From Pseudolabrys sp. (GTDB taxonomy: Bacteria; Pseudomonadota; Alphaproteobacteria; Rhizobiales; Xanthobacteraceae), in NCBI GenBank assembly GCA_019689975.1, contig JADGGK010000004.1:21801-85800 (forward strand): a stretch of 64,000 nt of DNA, in the 5' to 3' direction. The notes under the pieces were generated by a model. It searched no databases. It was not told the origin of the DNA and saw only the letters and a program-made list of their open reading frames with translations. Below, one piece after another: positions 18,762-27,417 of the stretch. The position numbers were made by a program, and so were the translations under genes. Position 1 is the stretch's first letter. Each line of letters starts with the position of its first letter.

Positions 18762-19181
18762 TCACGCACCCCAGACGCCGATGATCGCGCCCATCGCCAC
18801 CAGAACGAGCAGCCAATGTCCCCCGTCGATCCAAATCAAGGCCGGCTTGCGCATGGCGAATACGTTGTTGACGGCGAGACTGGTGAAGACGAAGCCGAAC
18901 CACACGAAGGCCGCCGAGATCACGCCGGTGCGTATGTCGACCGTGCCCAGATGGCCCACGAGGCCCGCCAACATTAAGGCCATTGTCAGGTTCGCAGCCA
19001 ACGCAACCAACAGCGGCCAGGGCGGGGCGCCGCGGCCGTGATGTGCGCGAATCCGTTCGCTGGTGAGGCCGTGCGCCGTTTTCCAGGGCGTGGCCAGGAG
19101 ACGATACCAGACGCCGCCGAGGAGAAATCCGACGACGCCGGCGATGACAACCGCCACATAGTTTATTCCTGCGAAGGTCAT
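18762..19181 (-). CDS. DUF1761 family membrane protein
   Basis: A 139-residue protein with four predicted transmembrane helices: about residues 7-27 (VAVVIAGVVGFLLGGVWY), 55-77 (LLVALAANLTMALMLAGLVG), 85-105 (GVISAAFVWFGFVFTSLAVN) and 118-138 (GHWLLVLVAMGAIIGVWGA). The pattern WYRLLATPW just after helix 1 and NNVFAMRKP before helix 4 match DUF1761. Function unknown. It is encoded on the same strand as EVE-gpsA-tsaD upstream and acs downstream, with gaps over 100 bases on both sides. Confidence 0.85.
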   Translation of the reverse strand: MTFAGINYVAVVIAGVVGFLLGGVWYRLLATPWKTAHGLTSERIRAHHGRGAPPWPLLVALAANLTMALMLAGLVGHLGTVDIRTGVISAAFVWFGFVFTSLAVNNVFAMRKPALIWIDGGHWLLVLVAMGAIIGVWGA

Positions 19182-19339
19182 GGCCGCGCTCCCAGGTTCC
19201 GGAGATCGAGCAGACCCACGCTTCCGGGCGCCGGTACCGCACTCGACGAGCGGTCGTGCCTGAGTGGTGCCTTGCTCCGGGACAGGACGGATATGGCAGG
19301 CAAGGGGTTCGTCTCAAGCCGGAATACCGGCGCCGCCAA

Positions 19340-19756
19340 TCAGGCGCCGCCCATCCGGCACACGATCCTCCATTCCTCGGCGGTGACGGGTTGAACCGAC
19401 AGACGGGAATTGTTGACCAGCACCATCTGCCTGAGTTTCGGTTCGGCCCGCACGGCCGCGAGCGTGACCGGCCGCGGCAGTGGCGCGACCGCCCTGACGT
19501 CGACGGCCACCCACGGATCGCCGGGCCTGGCGGTGGGATCGGGATAGGCGGTACGGATCACCTCGACGATACCGACGATCTCTTTCGTCTCTCCCGAGTG
19601 ATAGAAGAAGCCGCGGTCGCCCTTCTTCATCGTCATGAGATGGCGCTTGGCCTGATGGTTGCGGACCCCGGTCCATGGCTCCCCTTTGGCACCGCGCTTG
19701 ACCTGCTGGTCCCACGACCAGCTTCCTGGTTCGGATTTCATCAACCAAAAGGCCAT
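19340..19756 (-). CDS. EVE domain-containing protein
   Basis: A 138-residue single EVE domain of the PUA-like superfamily, whose members bind modified bases in DNA or RNA; the bacterial stand-alone proteins are proposed to recognise modified nucleotides but targets are mostly unknown. Diagnostic sequence includes WLMKSEPGSWSWDQQ, WTGVRNHQAKRHLMTMKKGD, FFYHSGETKEIVGIVEV and FPTA-equivalent LVNNSRLSVQPVTAEEW. It starts 2 bases after the gpsA stop, so gpsA and this gene are almost certainly one transcript with tsaD, a linkage common in alphaproteobacteria. Confidence 0.94.
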   Translation of the reverse strand: MAFWLMKSEPGSWSWDQQVKRGAKGEPWTGVRNHQAKRHLMTMKKGDRGFFYHSGETKEIVGIVEVIRTAYPDPTARPGDPWVAVDVRAVAPLPRPVTLAAVRAEPKLRQMVLVNNSRLSVQPVTAEEWRIVCRMGGA

Positions 19757-19758
19757 GG

Positions 19759-20757
19759 TCAGATTTCCGACTTGAGAGGACGCATCAGCAGCGACTCGAT
19801 GGCTTCGTCGACGCTCATCGTTTCTGCCAGCACCGCGGCGACGGCGGCCGAAATCGGCATGTCGATGTTATGCCGGCGTGCCATTTCGAGCAGCGCCGGC
19901 GCGGTGAACACGCCTTCGGCCAACTTGCCGTGCGTGGCCGTCGCCGGTTTCTCGCCTTTGCCGAGTGCCACGCCGCAGGAGAAGTTGCGCGACTGCGGCG
20001 TCGAACAGGTCAGAATAAGGTCCCCCAGCCCGGAAAGGCCCATCATCGTCTCGGGTTTGGCGTCGAGGGCGCGCGCAAACCGCATGAGTTCGGCAAAACC
20101 GCGGGTGGTCAGCGCAGCCGCCGCGCTGGCGCCGAGGCCGCGCCCGGTCACGATCCCGGCGGCGATCGCGAGCACGTTCTTGGCTGCGCCGCCGAGCTCG
20201 ACGCCGCGCACATCGCTTGCATGGTAAGGACGGAATGCTGCGGAGCCCAGCGCATGCGCGAGGCTCCGCGCCAGCGTCGGCTCGGCCGCCGCGACGGTGA
20301 CGGCGGTCGGAAACCCCCGGGCCACGTCGGCGGCGAAGCTCGGTCCGGAAAGAACGGCAGGCGTCGCCTGCGGGGCGCATTCCGCGACGATTTCGCTCAT
20401 GAATTTGTGCGTGCCGAGCTCGATGCCTTTTGCGCATGCGACGAGCGGCACGCCCGTGCGAAGGAAGGGGGCGAGTTGCGTGACCACGGAGCGCACCGCC
20501 TGCGCCGGCACCACGAGCAGGATCGCGTCCGCCTGTGCGGCTTCGCCGAGGTCGCGCGCCAGCTTGATCGCCGCATCGAGTCGAACGCCGGGCAGGAACC
20601 TGCTTTCGCGTCGCACCGCCAAATGGTCCGCATTGGCGGCGTCGAATTCCCACAGAGTGACGGCGCGCCCGGCGCGCAGGCAGGTCAGCGCCAGCGCGGT
20701 CCCCCACGCTCCTCCGCCGAGCACCGAAATCCTTTGGAACTCCATGCGCGCGCTCAT
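19759..20757 (-). CDS. gpsA: NAD(P)-dependent glycerol-3-phosphate dehydrogenase
   Basis: The 332-residue cytoplasmic enzyme reduces dihydroxyacetone phosphate to sn-glycerol-3-phosphate, the backbone of phospholipids. It opens with the nucleotide-binding motif [12 protein letters not shown], followed by the catalytic-domain sequences [41 protein letters not shown] (catalytic lysine) and [12 protein letters not shown]. The ATG at 20757 overlaps the tsaD stop (ATGA), which indicates translational coupling; the in-frame ATG at 20745 is the alternative. The EVE gene follows with a 2-base gap. Confidence 0.97.
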   Translation of the reverse strand: MSARMEFQRISVLGGGAWGTALALTCLRAGRAVTLWEFDAANADHLAVRRESRFLPGVRLDAAIKLARDLGEAAQADAILLVVPAQAVRSVVTQLAPFLRTGVPLVACAKGIELGTHKFMSEIVAECAPQATPAVLSGPSFAADVARGFPTAVTVAAAEPTLARSLAHALGSAAFRPYHASDVRGVELGGAAKNVLAIAAGIVTGRGLGASAAAALTTRGFAELMRFARALDAKPETMMGLSGLGDLILTCSTPQSRNFSCGVALGKGEKPATATHGKLAEGVFTAPALLEMARRHNIDMPISAAVAAVLAETMSVDEAIESLLMRPLKSEI

Positions 20758-21827
20758 TTGTAGGCGGCCGTGCGCAGCCGTGCGCCTTCGGCCGCCGCGA
20801 TTTCATCGAGCGGCCAGCGTGCGCGCGGCGCCACGTCGAGCGGGTCCGTGAGGCCGAGCGCCAGCCGCTCGCATCCGGCCCAGGCGATCATCGCACCGTT
20901 GTCGGTGCACAATTCCTGCGGCGGGGCGATCAGCACCGTGCCGCAGTCCAGCGCAACCTGCGTCAGCGTTGCACGGACCGCGCGATTGGCGGCGACGCCG
21001 CCGGCGGCAACGAGCGCGCTCGGCGCACCGAAGCGCGCACGGAACATGCGCAAGCCCGCGCGCAAGCGGTCGTCGATTACGTCAACGACGGCCTGCTGGA
21101 AGGACGCGCAAAGATCCGCAATGTCCTGATCACTCAGCGGCGCGATGGCTTCGGCTTCAAGCCTGAGGGCGGTCTTCAGTCCCGACAGGGAGAAATCCGC
21201 GTCTCTGCGATGCTGCATCGGACGGGGCAGCGGGAAGCGCCGTGCATCGCCGCGCGCGGCTTGCTGCTCGACCTGCGGCCCGCCGGGATAGCCGAGGCCC
21301 AGAAGCTTCGCGGTCTTGTCGAACGCCTCGCCGATCGCGTCGTCGTGCGTGGTGCCGAGCCGGACATAGTTTCCCACGCCGCGCACGGCGAGGATCTGGG
21401 TGTGGCCGCCGGACGCAAGGAACAAACAGTAGGGAAACAGGGTGCGATCGGTAAGCCTCGCGGTGAGCGCGTGCGCCTCGAGATGATTGACGGCGATCAG
21501 CGGTTTGCCATGCACCAGCGCAATCGCCTTGGCCGTCGTCAAGCCGACAATGACGCCGCCGATCAGCCCGGGGCCGGCCGCCGCGGCGACCGCGTCGAGT
21601 TCGTCGTAGCGGCGGCCCGCGGCATGCATTGCCTGCGCGACGACGTGGTCAAGCGTCTCGACATGCGCGCGCGCAGCGATCTCCGGCACGACCCCGCCGA
21701 ACGCCGCGTGCACGTCGAGCTGGCTCGATACGATGTTGGAGACGATGTGGCCGCTGCCATCGTCGTGGCGCTCAACCACCGCCGCCGCGGTTTCGTCGCA
21801 GGTCGTCTCGATGCCGAGGACGAGCAT
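20754..21827 (-). CDS. tsaD: tRNA N6-adenosine threonylcarbamoyltransferase
   Basis: The 357-residue protein (formerly Gcp/YgjD) transfers threonylcarbamoyl to A37 of tRNAs reading ANN codons, working with TsaB and TsaE. It has the ASKHA-fold start [16 protein letters not shown], the metal-binding [10 protein letters not shown] motif, [11 protein letters not shown], and [13 protein letters not shown]. Length is normal. It heads the leftward tsaD-gpsA-EVE unit and is divergent from hemC with a 148-base intergenic space that must hold both promoters. This arrangement is conserved across many alphaproteobacteria. Confidence 0.98.
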   Translation of the reverse strand: MLVLGIETTCDETAAAVVERHDDGSGHIVSNIVSSQLDVHAAFGGVVPEIAARAHVETLDHVVAQAMHAAGRRYDELDAVAAAAGPGLIGGVIVGLTTAKAIALVHGKPLIAVNHLEAHALTARLTDRTLFPYCLFLASGGHTQILAVRGVGNYVRLGTTHDDAIGEAFDKTAKLLGLGYPGGPQVEQQAARGDARRFPLPRPMQHRRDADFSLSGLKTALRLEAEAIAPLSDQDIADLCASFQQAVVDVIDDRLRAGLRMFRARFGAPSALVAAGGVAANRAVRATLTQVALDCGTVLIAPPQELCTDNGAMIAWAGCERLALGLTDPLDVAPRARWPLDEIAAAEGARLRTAAYK

Positions 21828-21975
21828 GGGTACCTTGAACCGGGAAATGGCCGTCTCGTGCCGCCCGCGCGGGGCGGATCGCCCCCGAGGCCGGCGGCAC
21901 AGTTTACTCCCTGCCGGCCGATTTTGCCCGGGTCGCGCGTTGTCCTACAAATGGGGCCTAGCATCGAGTTGGCAC

Positions 21976-22902
21976 ATGGCGCAATCCGCCGCTCTTTTTC
22001 GCATCGGCACCCGTGGCAGCGCGCTCGCGCTGGCGCAGGCGCGCATGGTGCAGGCGCGGCTGGCCGCGGCGCTGGGCGCGGAGGCGGAGGCGTTCGCGCT
22101 CGTGGTCATCCGCACGACGGGCGATGCGATAGAGGATCGCCCATTGGCGGAGCAGGGCGGCAAGGGTCTGTTCACCAAGGAGATCGACGAGGCGCTGATC
22201 GATGGGCGTGTCGATCTTGCGGTCCATTCCGCCAAGGACGTCCCGACGGTGTTGCCGCGCGGGCTCACGCTCGCCGCCTGTCTCGAACGGGAGGACCCGC
22301 GCGATGCCTTCATTTCGCGCATAGCAGGCTCGCTCGCCGAATTGCCGCACGGTGCGCGCCTCGGTACGTCTTCGCTCCGTCGTCAGGCGATCGCCAAAAA
22401 CGCGCGACCAGACCTGCACGTCGTGCCGCTGCGCGGCAATGTCGAGACGCGACTGCGCAAACTGGATGCAGGGGAGGTGGATGCGACGATCCTTGCCGTC
22501 GCCGGTCTGAAACGGCTCGATATGGAGATGCAGGCAACCCGAATCATGAGCGTTGCGGAATTCCTGCCCGCCGTGGGCCAGGGCGCGATCGCGATCGCAG
22601 CGCGCGAGGATGACGCGCGCGCCTGCGAGACGCTGGCGCGCATCGATCACTCCGACACGTCGACCGCGATTGCCTGTGAACGCGCCTTTCTTGCCGCGCT
22701 CGACGGCTCGTGTAGGACTCCGATCGCAGGTCATGCCACGCTGTCCGGTCAAGCCGTGCGGATCCGCGGCATGATCGTCAAGCCGGACGGCAGCGCCGTA
22801 CACGAGACCACCCTGTCCGGATCGCGCGAGGACGCGACCGTGATCGGCACGAATGCGGGGCGCGCCCTGCGCGAGCAGGCCGGCCGCGGATTCTTCGACT
22901 GA
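21976..22902 (+). CDS. hemC: Hydroxymethylbilane synthase (porphobilinogen deaminase)
   Basis: This 308-residue enzyme polymerises four porphobilinogens to hydroxymethylbilane in heme synthesis. Seen are RIGTRGSALALAQA, VHSAKDVPTVLP, LGTSSLRRQA, the arginine-rich LRGNVETRLRKL, and LDGSCRTPIAGHA, with Cys246 as the predicted attachment site of the dipyrromethane cofactor. I chose the ATG at 21976 where homology begins; the reading frame is open upstream to 21733. hemD follows after one base, so hemC-hemD-mitofilin-hemY is probably one operon. Confidence 0.98.
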   Translation: MAQSAALFRIGTRGSALALAQARMVQARLAAALGAEAEAFALVVIRTTGDAIEDRPLAEQGGKGLFTKEIDEALIDGRVDLAVHSAKDVPTVLPRGLTLAACLEREDPRDAFISRIAGSLAELPHGARLGTSSLRRQAIAKNARPDLHVVPLRGNVETRLRKLDAGEVDATILAVAGLKRLDMEMQATRIMSVAEFLPAVGQGAIAIAAREDDARACETLARIDHSDTSTAIACERAFLAALDGSCRTPIAGHATLSGQAVRIRGMIVKPDGSAVHETTLSGSREDATVIGTNAGRALREQAGRGFFD

Positions 22903-22903
22903 T

Positions 22904-23626
22904 ATGCGTCTCGTCGTCACCCGACCGAAGGCCGAGGGCGCGCGCACCGCCGCAACCCTCGCCGCGCTCGGACACGAGGTGTTGCTCGCGCCGCTCCTAC
23001 GAATCGAGCCGGTGGCGGCGGATCTGTCTGGCGCCTGGGATGCGGTGATCGTCACCAGCGTCAACGCGCCGCCGGCCATCGCCGGATATCCGGGCGCAGC
23101 CGCGTTGCACAGATTGCCTGTGTTCGCCGTTGGTGCGGCGAGCGCCGAGGCCGCGCGTGCGGCCGGCTTTTCCAGGGTGAGCACCGCGGGCGGCAACGCG
23201 CGCGATCTGCTGCACCTCGTCCAGGAGCGATACGCCGCAAGCGGCGCGCGGCTGCTTTATCTCGCCGGCGAGGATCGCGCCGCCGACCTCGCCGGCGAGC
23301 TCGCTGCGCACGGCATCGCAGTGGATATGCGCATCGTCTACCGGGCCGTCGCCGTTTCCTTCCCGCCGCGGCTGATCGCAGCGCTGCAGGCCGAAGATGT
23401 CGAAGCGGTGATGCATTTTTCGCGCCGCACCGCCGACGCCTATGTCGCCGGGGCGAGCGAGGCCGACATTCTGGAGGTCGCTCTGGCCGTGCAGCACTTC
23501 TGCCTGTCGGCGCGGGTCGCGGAACCTTTGCGTGCGGCCGGAGCGCGCCGCGTGGCCGCCGCGGCGCGGCCGGAGGAGGCCGCTCTGCTCGCGCTGTTGT
23601 CGCCCGCGCCGCCTCGGTCGCGGTGA
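22904..23626 (+). CDS. hemD: Uroporphyrinogen-III synthase
   Basis: A 240-residue protein that closes hydroxymethylbilane with ring D inversion to uroporphyrinogen III. HemD sequences are weakly conserved, but MRLVVTRPKAEGARTA at the start, DAVIVTSVNAPPAI, VFAVGAASAEAARAAGF, LYLAGEDRAADLAGEL and MHFSRRTADAYV fit the two-domain fold. The identification is strengthened by position: the ATG at 22904 directly follows the hemC stop, and the mitofilin gene follows 68 bases on. The earlier in-frame start at 22853 would overlap hemC and is unlikely. Confidence 0.93.
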   Translation: MRLVVTRPKAEGARTAATLAALGHEVLLAPLLRIEPVAADLSGAWDAVIVTSVNAPPAIAGYPGAAALHRLPVFAVGAASAEAARAAGFSRVSTAGGNARDLLHLVQERYAASGARLLYLAGEDRAADLAGELAAHGIAVDMRIVYRAVAVSFPPRLIAALQAEDVEAVMHFSRRTADAYVAGASEADILEVALAVQHFCLSARVAEPLRAAGARRVAAAARPEEAALLALLSPAPPRSR

Positions 23627-23694
23627 ATGGCGCCTGCGCACCGATTGCGTTATTCCCTCGTGCAAGGCGGGGCGAATCGCCGAAGGAGCCAGGT

Positions 23695-24906
23695 ATGGCC
23701 GACAAGCCGAGACCGCCGCAGACGGACTCTACCCGCCGCCGCAGGCATGAGGCGCCGACGATCGATCTCTCCGCGGCGGAAGTGCCGCCGGGGCAGTCCG
23801 GCGCGGCTGCCGCCGCGGACGCCGCGGTTGCGGGTGCCGGCCGCCGCATGCCCTTCAATCCGACCGCTCTTGTCGCCGGGGCGGCCGGCGCCGCGGCGAC
23901 GGGGTTCGTGTTGCTTGGGCTCTGGTACGGGGGGATTTTGCAGGTTCCCGACGCAAATCAGCGTGCACTGCGCAACGACATTGCGTCGTTGCAGAGCCAG
24001 GTGGAAGCGCTGCGGAACCAGCCTTCACGGGCTGCAGAGCCCGACGCGGTTGCGGCCTTGCGCGCACGACTGGACACGGTTGCGGCCGATGTCGCGCGCC
24101 GCGCGCCGCAGGAGGCCGCGCTTGCCGAACAGCTCGCGGCGCTGGACAGCGCGGTGAAGTCGCTCAATGTCGCACTCGCCGCCCTCGATCGCCGCGGCGA
24201 GGACATCGCCGCCAACGTCAGGCAGGCACTCGCGCAGGCCGCTGCCGCGGAGACGGCGGTCAGACAACTCGATAACGGCGGGGGGCGGCTGGCAAAAATG
24301 GCCACCGAGCTTCAGGAACTGCAGCAACGCGTCGCTGCGCTTGAGCGCTCGACCGGTACGAGCGAAGGCGCCGCCAAACCCGGTGCCGTCGACATGGCGG
24401 CTCGACTCGCATTGAGCGCCGCGACGCTGCGCGATGCGGTGGAGAGAGGTGCGCCGTTCGCGGCCGAACTGCAGCAGGTCAAAACGCTGGGAGCAGACGC
24501 AACGCTGCTTGCGCCGCTCGCGCGTTTCGCCTCTGAGGGGGTGCCGTCGCGGCAGCAGCTTGCGCGCGAGCTTGAGGATCTGCTGCCGTCCTTGGCGCGG
24601 GCCGACGCGGACGGCGCCGCGCCCGCGGGGTTCCTCGAAAGGCTGCAAAGCAGTGCCAGCAGGCTCGTGCGTATACGACCGATCGAGGCCCCGGCCGGGG
24701 ACGAGCCGGCAACCGTCCTTGCGCGCCTCGAGGTGGAAGCGGCCAAAGCCGACATCGACGCCGCGCTCGCGGATCTCAACAGGTTGCCTGGGCGATTGCG
24801 GGCGCCCGCGCAGGCCTGGATCGACAAGGCGCAGACGCGCGCGGCGGCGTTGGCGGCGGCGCGCGATTTGGTCGTGCGCTCGGCACGCGCGCTCGGCGCG
24901 CCTTGA
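23695..24906 (+). CDS. Mitofilin (Mic60)-like inner-membrane protein
   Basis: The 403-residue protein has a basic cytoplasmic N-terminus (TRRRRHEAP), one transmembrane helix at about residues 57-79 (TALVAGAAGAAATGFVLLGL), then a long Ala/Glu/Arg-rich helical, probably coiled-coil region (about 85-230, with LRNDIASLQSQVEALRN), and a helical C-terminal domain (ARLEVEAAKADIDAALADLN). Alphaproteobacterial homologues of mitochondrial Mic60 lie in the heme operon exactly here, between hemD and hemY; in several species they help shape intracytoplasmic membranes. The ATG at 23695 follows AAGGAG. It is likely co-transcribed with hemCD. The C-terminal mitofilin signature is an inference from context and architecture. 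Confidence 0.85.
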   Translation: MADKPRPPQTDSTRRRRHEAPTIDLSAAEVPPGQSGAAAAADAAVAGAGRRMPFNPTALVAGAAGAAATGFVLLGLWYGGILQVPDANQRALRNDIASLQSQVEALRNQPSRAAEPDAVAALRARLDTVAADVARRAPQEAALAEQLAALDSAVKSLNVALAALDRRGEDIAANVRQALAQAAAAETAVRQLDNGGGRLAKMATELQELQQRVAALERSTGTSEGAAKPGAVDMAARLALSAATLRDAVERGAPFAAELQQVKTLGADATLLAPLARFASEGVPSRQQLARELEDLLPSLARADADGAAPAGFLERLQSSASRLVRIRPIEAPAGDEPATVLARLEVEAAKADIDAALADLNRLPGRLRAPAQAWIDKAQTRAAALAAARDLVVRSARALGAP

Positions 24907-24914
24907 GGCGGGTG

Positions 24915-26522
24915 ATGGTCCGCATCCTTCTCTTCCTCGCTTCGCTCGCGCTCCTCGCGCTCGGCTTGGCCTGGCTTGCCGACCGCCCGGGCGAGGTGGC
25001 GGTGACCTGGCTCGGCTATCGGATCGAGACGTCGGTCATGGTGGCCGGATTCGGCCTTGCGGTTCTGGTGGTTGTGCTGACGCTGCTCGTCGCGCTCATG
25101 CGCGGCCTGCTGCGCGCGCCGCACAAGCTCTCCCTGTTCTTCCGGCACCGCCGTGCCATGAAAGGGTTTCATGCGATTTCGCGCGGCTTGATCGCGGTCG
25201 GTGCCGGCGACATCAGGCTTGCGCGCAGCGCGGCGGACGACGCCGCACGGCTCGCGCCGGGCCATCCGCTCACGCTCCTGCTCAATGCGCAATCCGCGCA
25301 GATGGCCGGCGATCGTGCCGCCGCCGAGCATGCGTTCCGCATCATGGCCGCGCGTGACGATACGCGGCTGTTGGGCCTGCACGGACTCTATGTGGAAGCG
25401 CAGCGGCGGCGCGACGCGGCCGCCGCGCGGGACGCCGCCGAGCAGGCCGCGCAGGCCGCGCCGAGTCTGGGCTGGGCGGTGCAGGCGGTGCTCGAGCAAC
25501 GCTGCGCGACCGGCGACTGGGCGGGCGCGCTCGCTGCGCTCGAGGGCATGCGGGGTGCGCTCGACAGGGCGGAATACAGGCGCAAGCGCGCCATCCTGCT
25601 GACCGCCCGTGCCGAGACGCTCGCCGACACCGATCGCGATCAAGCGCGTCGCCTGGTTCTCGAGGCCGCCAAGCTCGCGCCCGATCTCGTGCCGGCCGCG
25701 GTGATGGCGGGTCGTCGCCTGGCGGAGGCCGGCGAAACGCGCAAGGCGCGCAGGATTCTCGAGAATGCGTGGCGCGCCGAACCGCATCCCGACATTGCCG
25801 CAGCCTATGCCGATCTGCGGCTCGGCGACAGTGCGCGCGAGCGACTTGCGCGCATGCAGAAGCTTGCCGCCATGCGGCCCGACCATCTGGAGGCCGCGCT
25901 CGCTGTTGCGCGCGCGGCGGTCGACGCGCAGGAATTCGCGACCGCGCGCGCCGCACTCACGCCTTACCTCGCCGTGCCGACGCGACGCGTGGCGCTGCTG
26001 ATGGCCGAGATCGAGCAGGCCGAACACGGCGACGAAGGCCGCGTGCGCGAATGGCTCGCGCGCGCGGCGCGCGCATCCGGCGATCCGGTGTGGACCGCGG
26101 ACGGCGTGGTTTCCGAGCGCTGGCGGCCGGTGACCCCGTCGGGTCGACTCGACGGCTTCGTCTGGAAGGTGCCGATGGCGGAACTCGGCGACGGCCGGCC
26201 GGTGATCGAGGCCGCGCCGCCGTCCGGCATCGCCGGCGGGGCCGCGGTCGCGACGGCGCAGCCCGTATCTGCGGCGCAAACGGCCGCGCCACCGCCCACG
26301 CCCGTCCCCGACCGCGGCTTGCCGGCGGCAGGAACGCCATCGGGCGACGGCGTTGATCTTCGCGGCGGAGCGGGATCGCGCCGGCCCGTCGAGCCGGTCA
26401 TGCCCCTGCTGCACGCCCCCGACGATCCGGGACCGGACCAGGAGCCGGACGCGGATCCGGCGGCGGAACCACGATCCGAGTCGCGCGGCCCGTGGCGGCG
26501 CATCCGGCATATGTTTCGGTGA
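24915..26522 (+). CDS. hemY: HemY N-terminal domain / TPR membrane protein
   Basis: The 535-residue protein has two N-terminal transmembrane helices (VRILLFLASLALLALGLAWL and a second near residues 40-65, FGLAVLVVVLTLLVALM), with the HemY_N pattern PGEVAVTWLGYRIETS between them, and a periplasmic or cytoplasmic TPR-like array rich in Ala and Arg (about 90-400). Residues 435-520 are Pro/Ala-rich and probably disordered. Members of this family lie at the end of heme operons; the precise role is unsettled and it is not the protoporphyrinogen oxidase also called HemY. I chose the ATG at 24915; a TTG at 24903 overlapping the upstream stop is in frame. Confidence 0.9.
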   Translation: MVRILLFLASLALLALGLAWLADRPGEVAVTWLGYRIETSVMVAGFGLAVLVVVLTLLVALMRGLLRAPHKLSLFFRHRRAMKGFHAISRGLIAVGAGDIRLARSAADDAARLAPGHPLTLLLNAQSAQMAGDRAAAEHAFRIMAARDDTRLLGLHGLYVEAQRRRDAAAARDAAEQAAQAAPSLGWAVQAVLEQRCATGDWAGALAALEGMRGALDRAEYRRKRAILLTARAETLADTDRDQARRLVLEAAKLAPDLVPAAVMAGRRLAEAGETRKARRILENAWRAEPHPDIAAAYADLRLGDSARERLARMQKLAAMRPDHLEAALAVARAAVDAQEFATARAALTPYLAVPTRRVALLMAEIEQAEHGDEGRVREWLARAARASGDPVWTADGVVSERWRPVTPSGRLDGFVWKVPMAELGDGRPVIEAAPPSGIAGGAAVATAQPVSAAQTAAPPPTPVPDRGLPAAGTPSGDGVDLRGGAGSRRPVEPVMPLLHAPDDPGPDQEPDADPAAEPRSESRGPWRRIRHMFR

Positions 26523-26637
26523 TGTCTCGAGGCCCGCGCGCACGCCGCGCCTCCTCCCGCGCACTCGGGCGGTCGGAACGGGCCCGCGGCGCAACCTCGG
26601 GAGCATCGACCCGGGCGGCATGGCCGACCCCGCTTGC

Positions 26638-26666
26638 TTGCCAAGCTGCTCCCGCGCCGATACTAG
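26638..26666 (+). promoter_or_regulatory. Putative promoter of tRNA-Thr
   Basis: TTGCCA (26638-26643) and TACTAG (26661-26666) are 17 bases apart, which would place the transcription start about 7-8 bases before the tRNA. The spacing and position are right for a stable-RNA promoter. Confidence 0.5.
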
Positions 26667-26680
26667 TGACCTCGCTCCAG

Positions 26681-26755
26681 GCCGGCGTAGCTCAGCGGTA
26701 GAGCATCCGCTTCGTAAGCGGGTGGCCGGGGGTTCAAATCCCTCCGCCGGCACCA
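26681..26755 (+). tRNA. tRNA-Thr (anticodon CGT)
   Basis: Cloverleaf: acceptor GCCGGCG/CGCCGGC, D-arm GCTC/GAGC, anticodon loop TTCGTAA with anticodon CGT, T-loop TTCAAAT. The CCA is encoded at 26753-26755. It reads ACG threonine codons. Confidence 0.97.
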
Positions 26756-27417
26756 GCACCATGGCGACCGACGATCGCGGTCGGGCAGCATCCGGCCACA
26801 GGCCGAGTCGTTCGCCGCATGAATGGCGGATCGCGTCACCCCCTGTAGCGATGAGGAAATGATCGTGGCTCGAGCGGCTTGCCGTCATTCCGCCGCGCCT
26901 TCGCGCGCGCAGCGAAACAATCGAGAATTGGTCAGACATGCTCGAAGGCTCACCGCATATGCGGGGCGCGTCCGCGGTTCTCGTCGGCGCGCCGTCAGTG
27001 GACGCGATCTTTCCTTGCCGGTGCCGGTGTCGAGAGGAACCGCGACGTCGACGACAAGCCGGGCGCGCTACCCCGATTCCGGCGTTCGTGCCGGCCATCG
27101 CGATCTATGCTCGCTCTTTTCATTCGCTCTGTTTGCGCCGAAGGCCACGGGACGGGGCCAGAGGCGCGGTCTTGGCCTTGCGTGTCAGCTCGGGCGCCGC
27201 CGCCGATGATATAATTATGTAACAATCACAATATCTTGCCGGCAGGAACGGCGGCGGAAGCGGTTGCTTCCGTTCCGCGGAACGAGTCCGCGCCCGCCGG
27301 CAAAATCCGCATGCGGGCCGAATTCGTCTGGTATCCCCCCGGGGCGATGCGATACCAAGGAAGCCGTCGGGGCGTGCGCCGTCGCATCCCCGCCTTGCTC
27401 ATCCATAGAGTGGAGCC
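26756..27417. other. Long intergenic region without a recognised gene
   Basis: 662 bases between tRNA-Thr and the first ATPase gene. Short open frames exist on both strands but none resembles a known protein or has good start signals. The region has a degenerate repeat copy (26883-26931), a locally AT-rich island at about 27207-27235 with the perfect -10 hexamer TATAAT at 27210-27215 (no matching -35 seen), and nothing else I can name. It probably contains the ATPase promoter. Confidence 0.5.
26883..26931. repeat. REP-like repeat, degenerate left-half copy
   Basis: CGTCATTCCGCC at 26883 and AGCGAAACAATCGAGAATTG ending near 26930 resemble the left arm of the element at 12441-12531. The right arm is not present. 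Confidence 0.45.

Noticed and set aside
24312..27098. A 928-codon leftward open frame antisense to the mitofilin and HemY genes and across tRNA-Thr
   Set aside because: It crosses a tRNA gene and two well-supported genes, has low-complexity Arg/Ala-rich translation and no recognisable domain.
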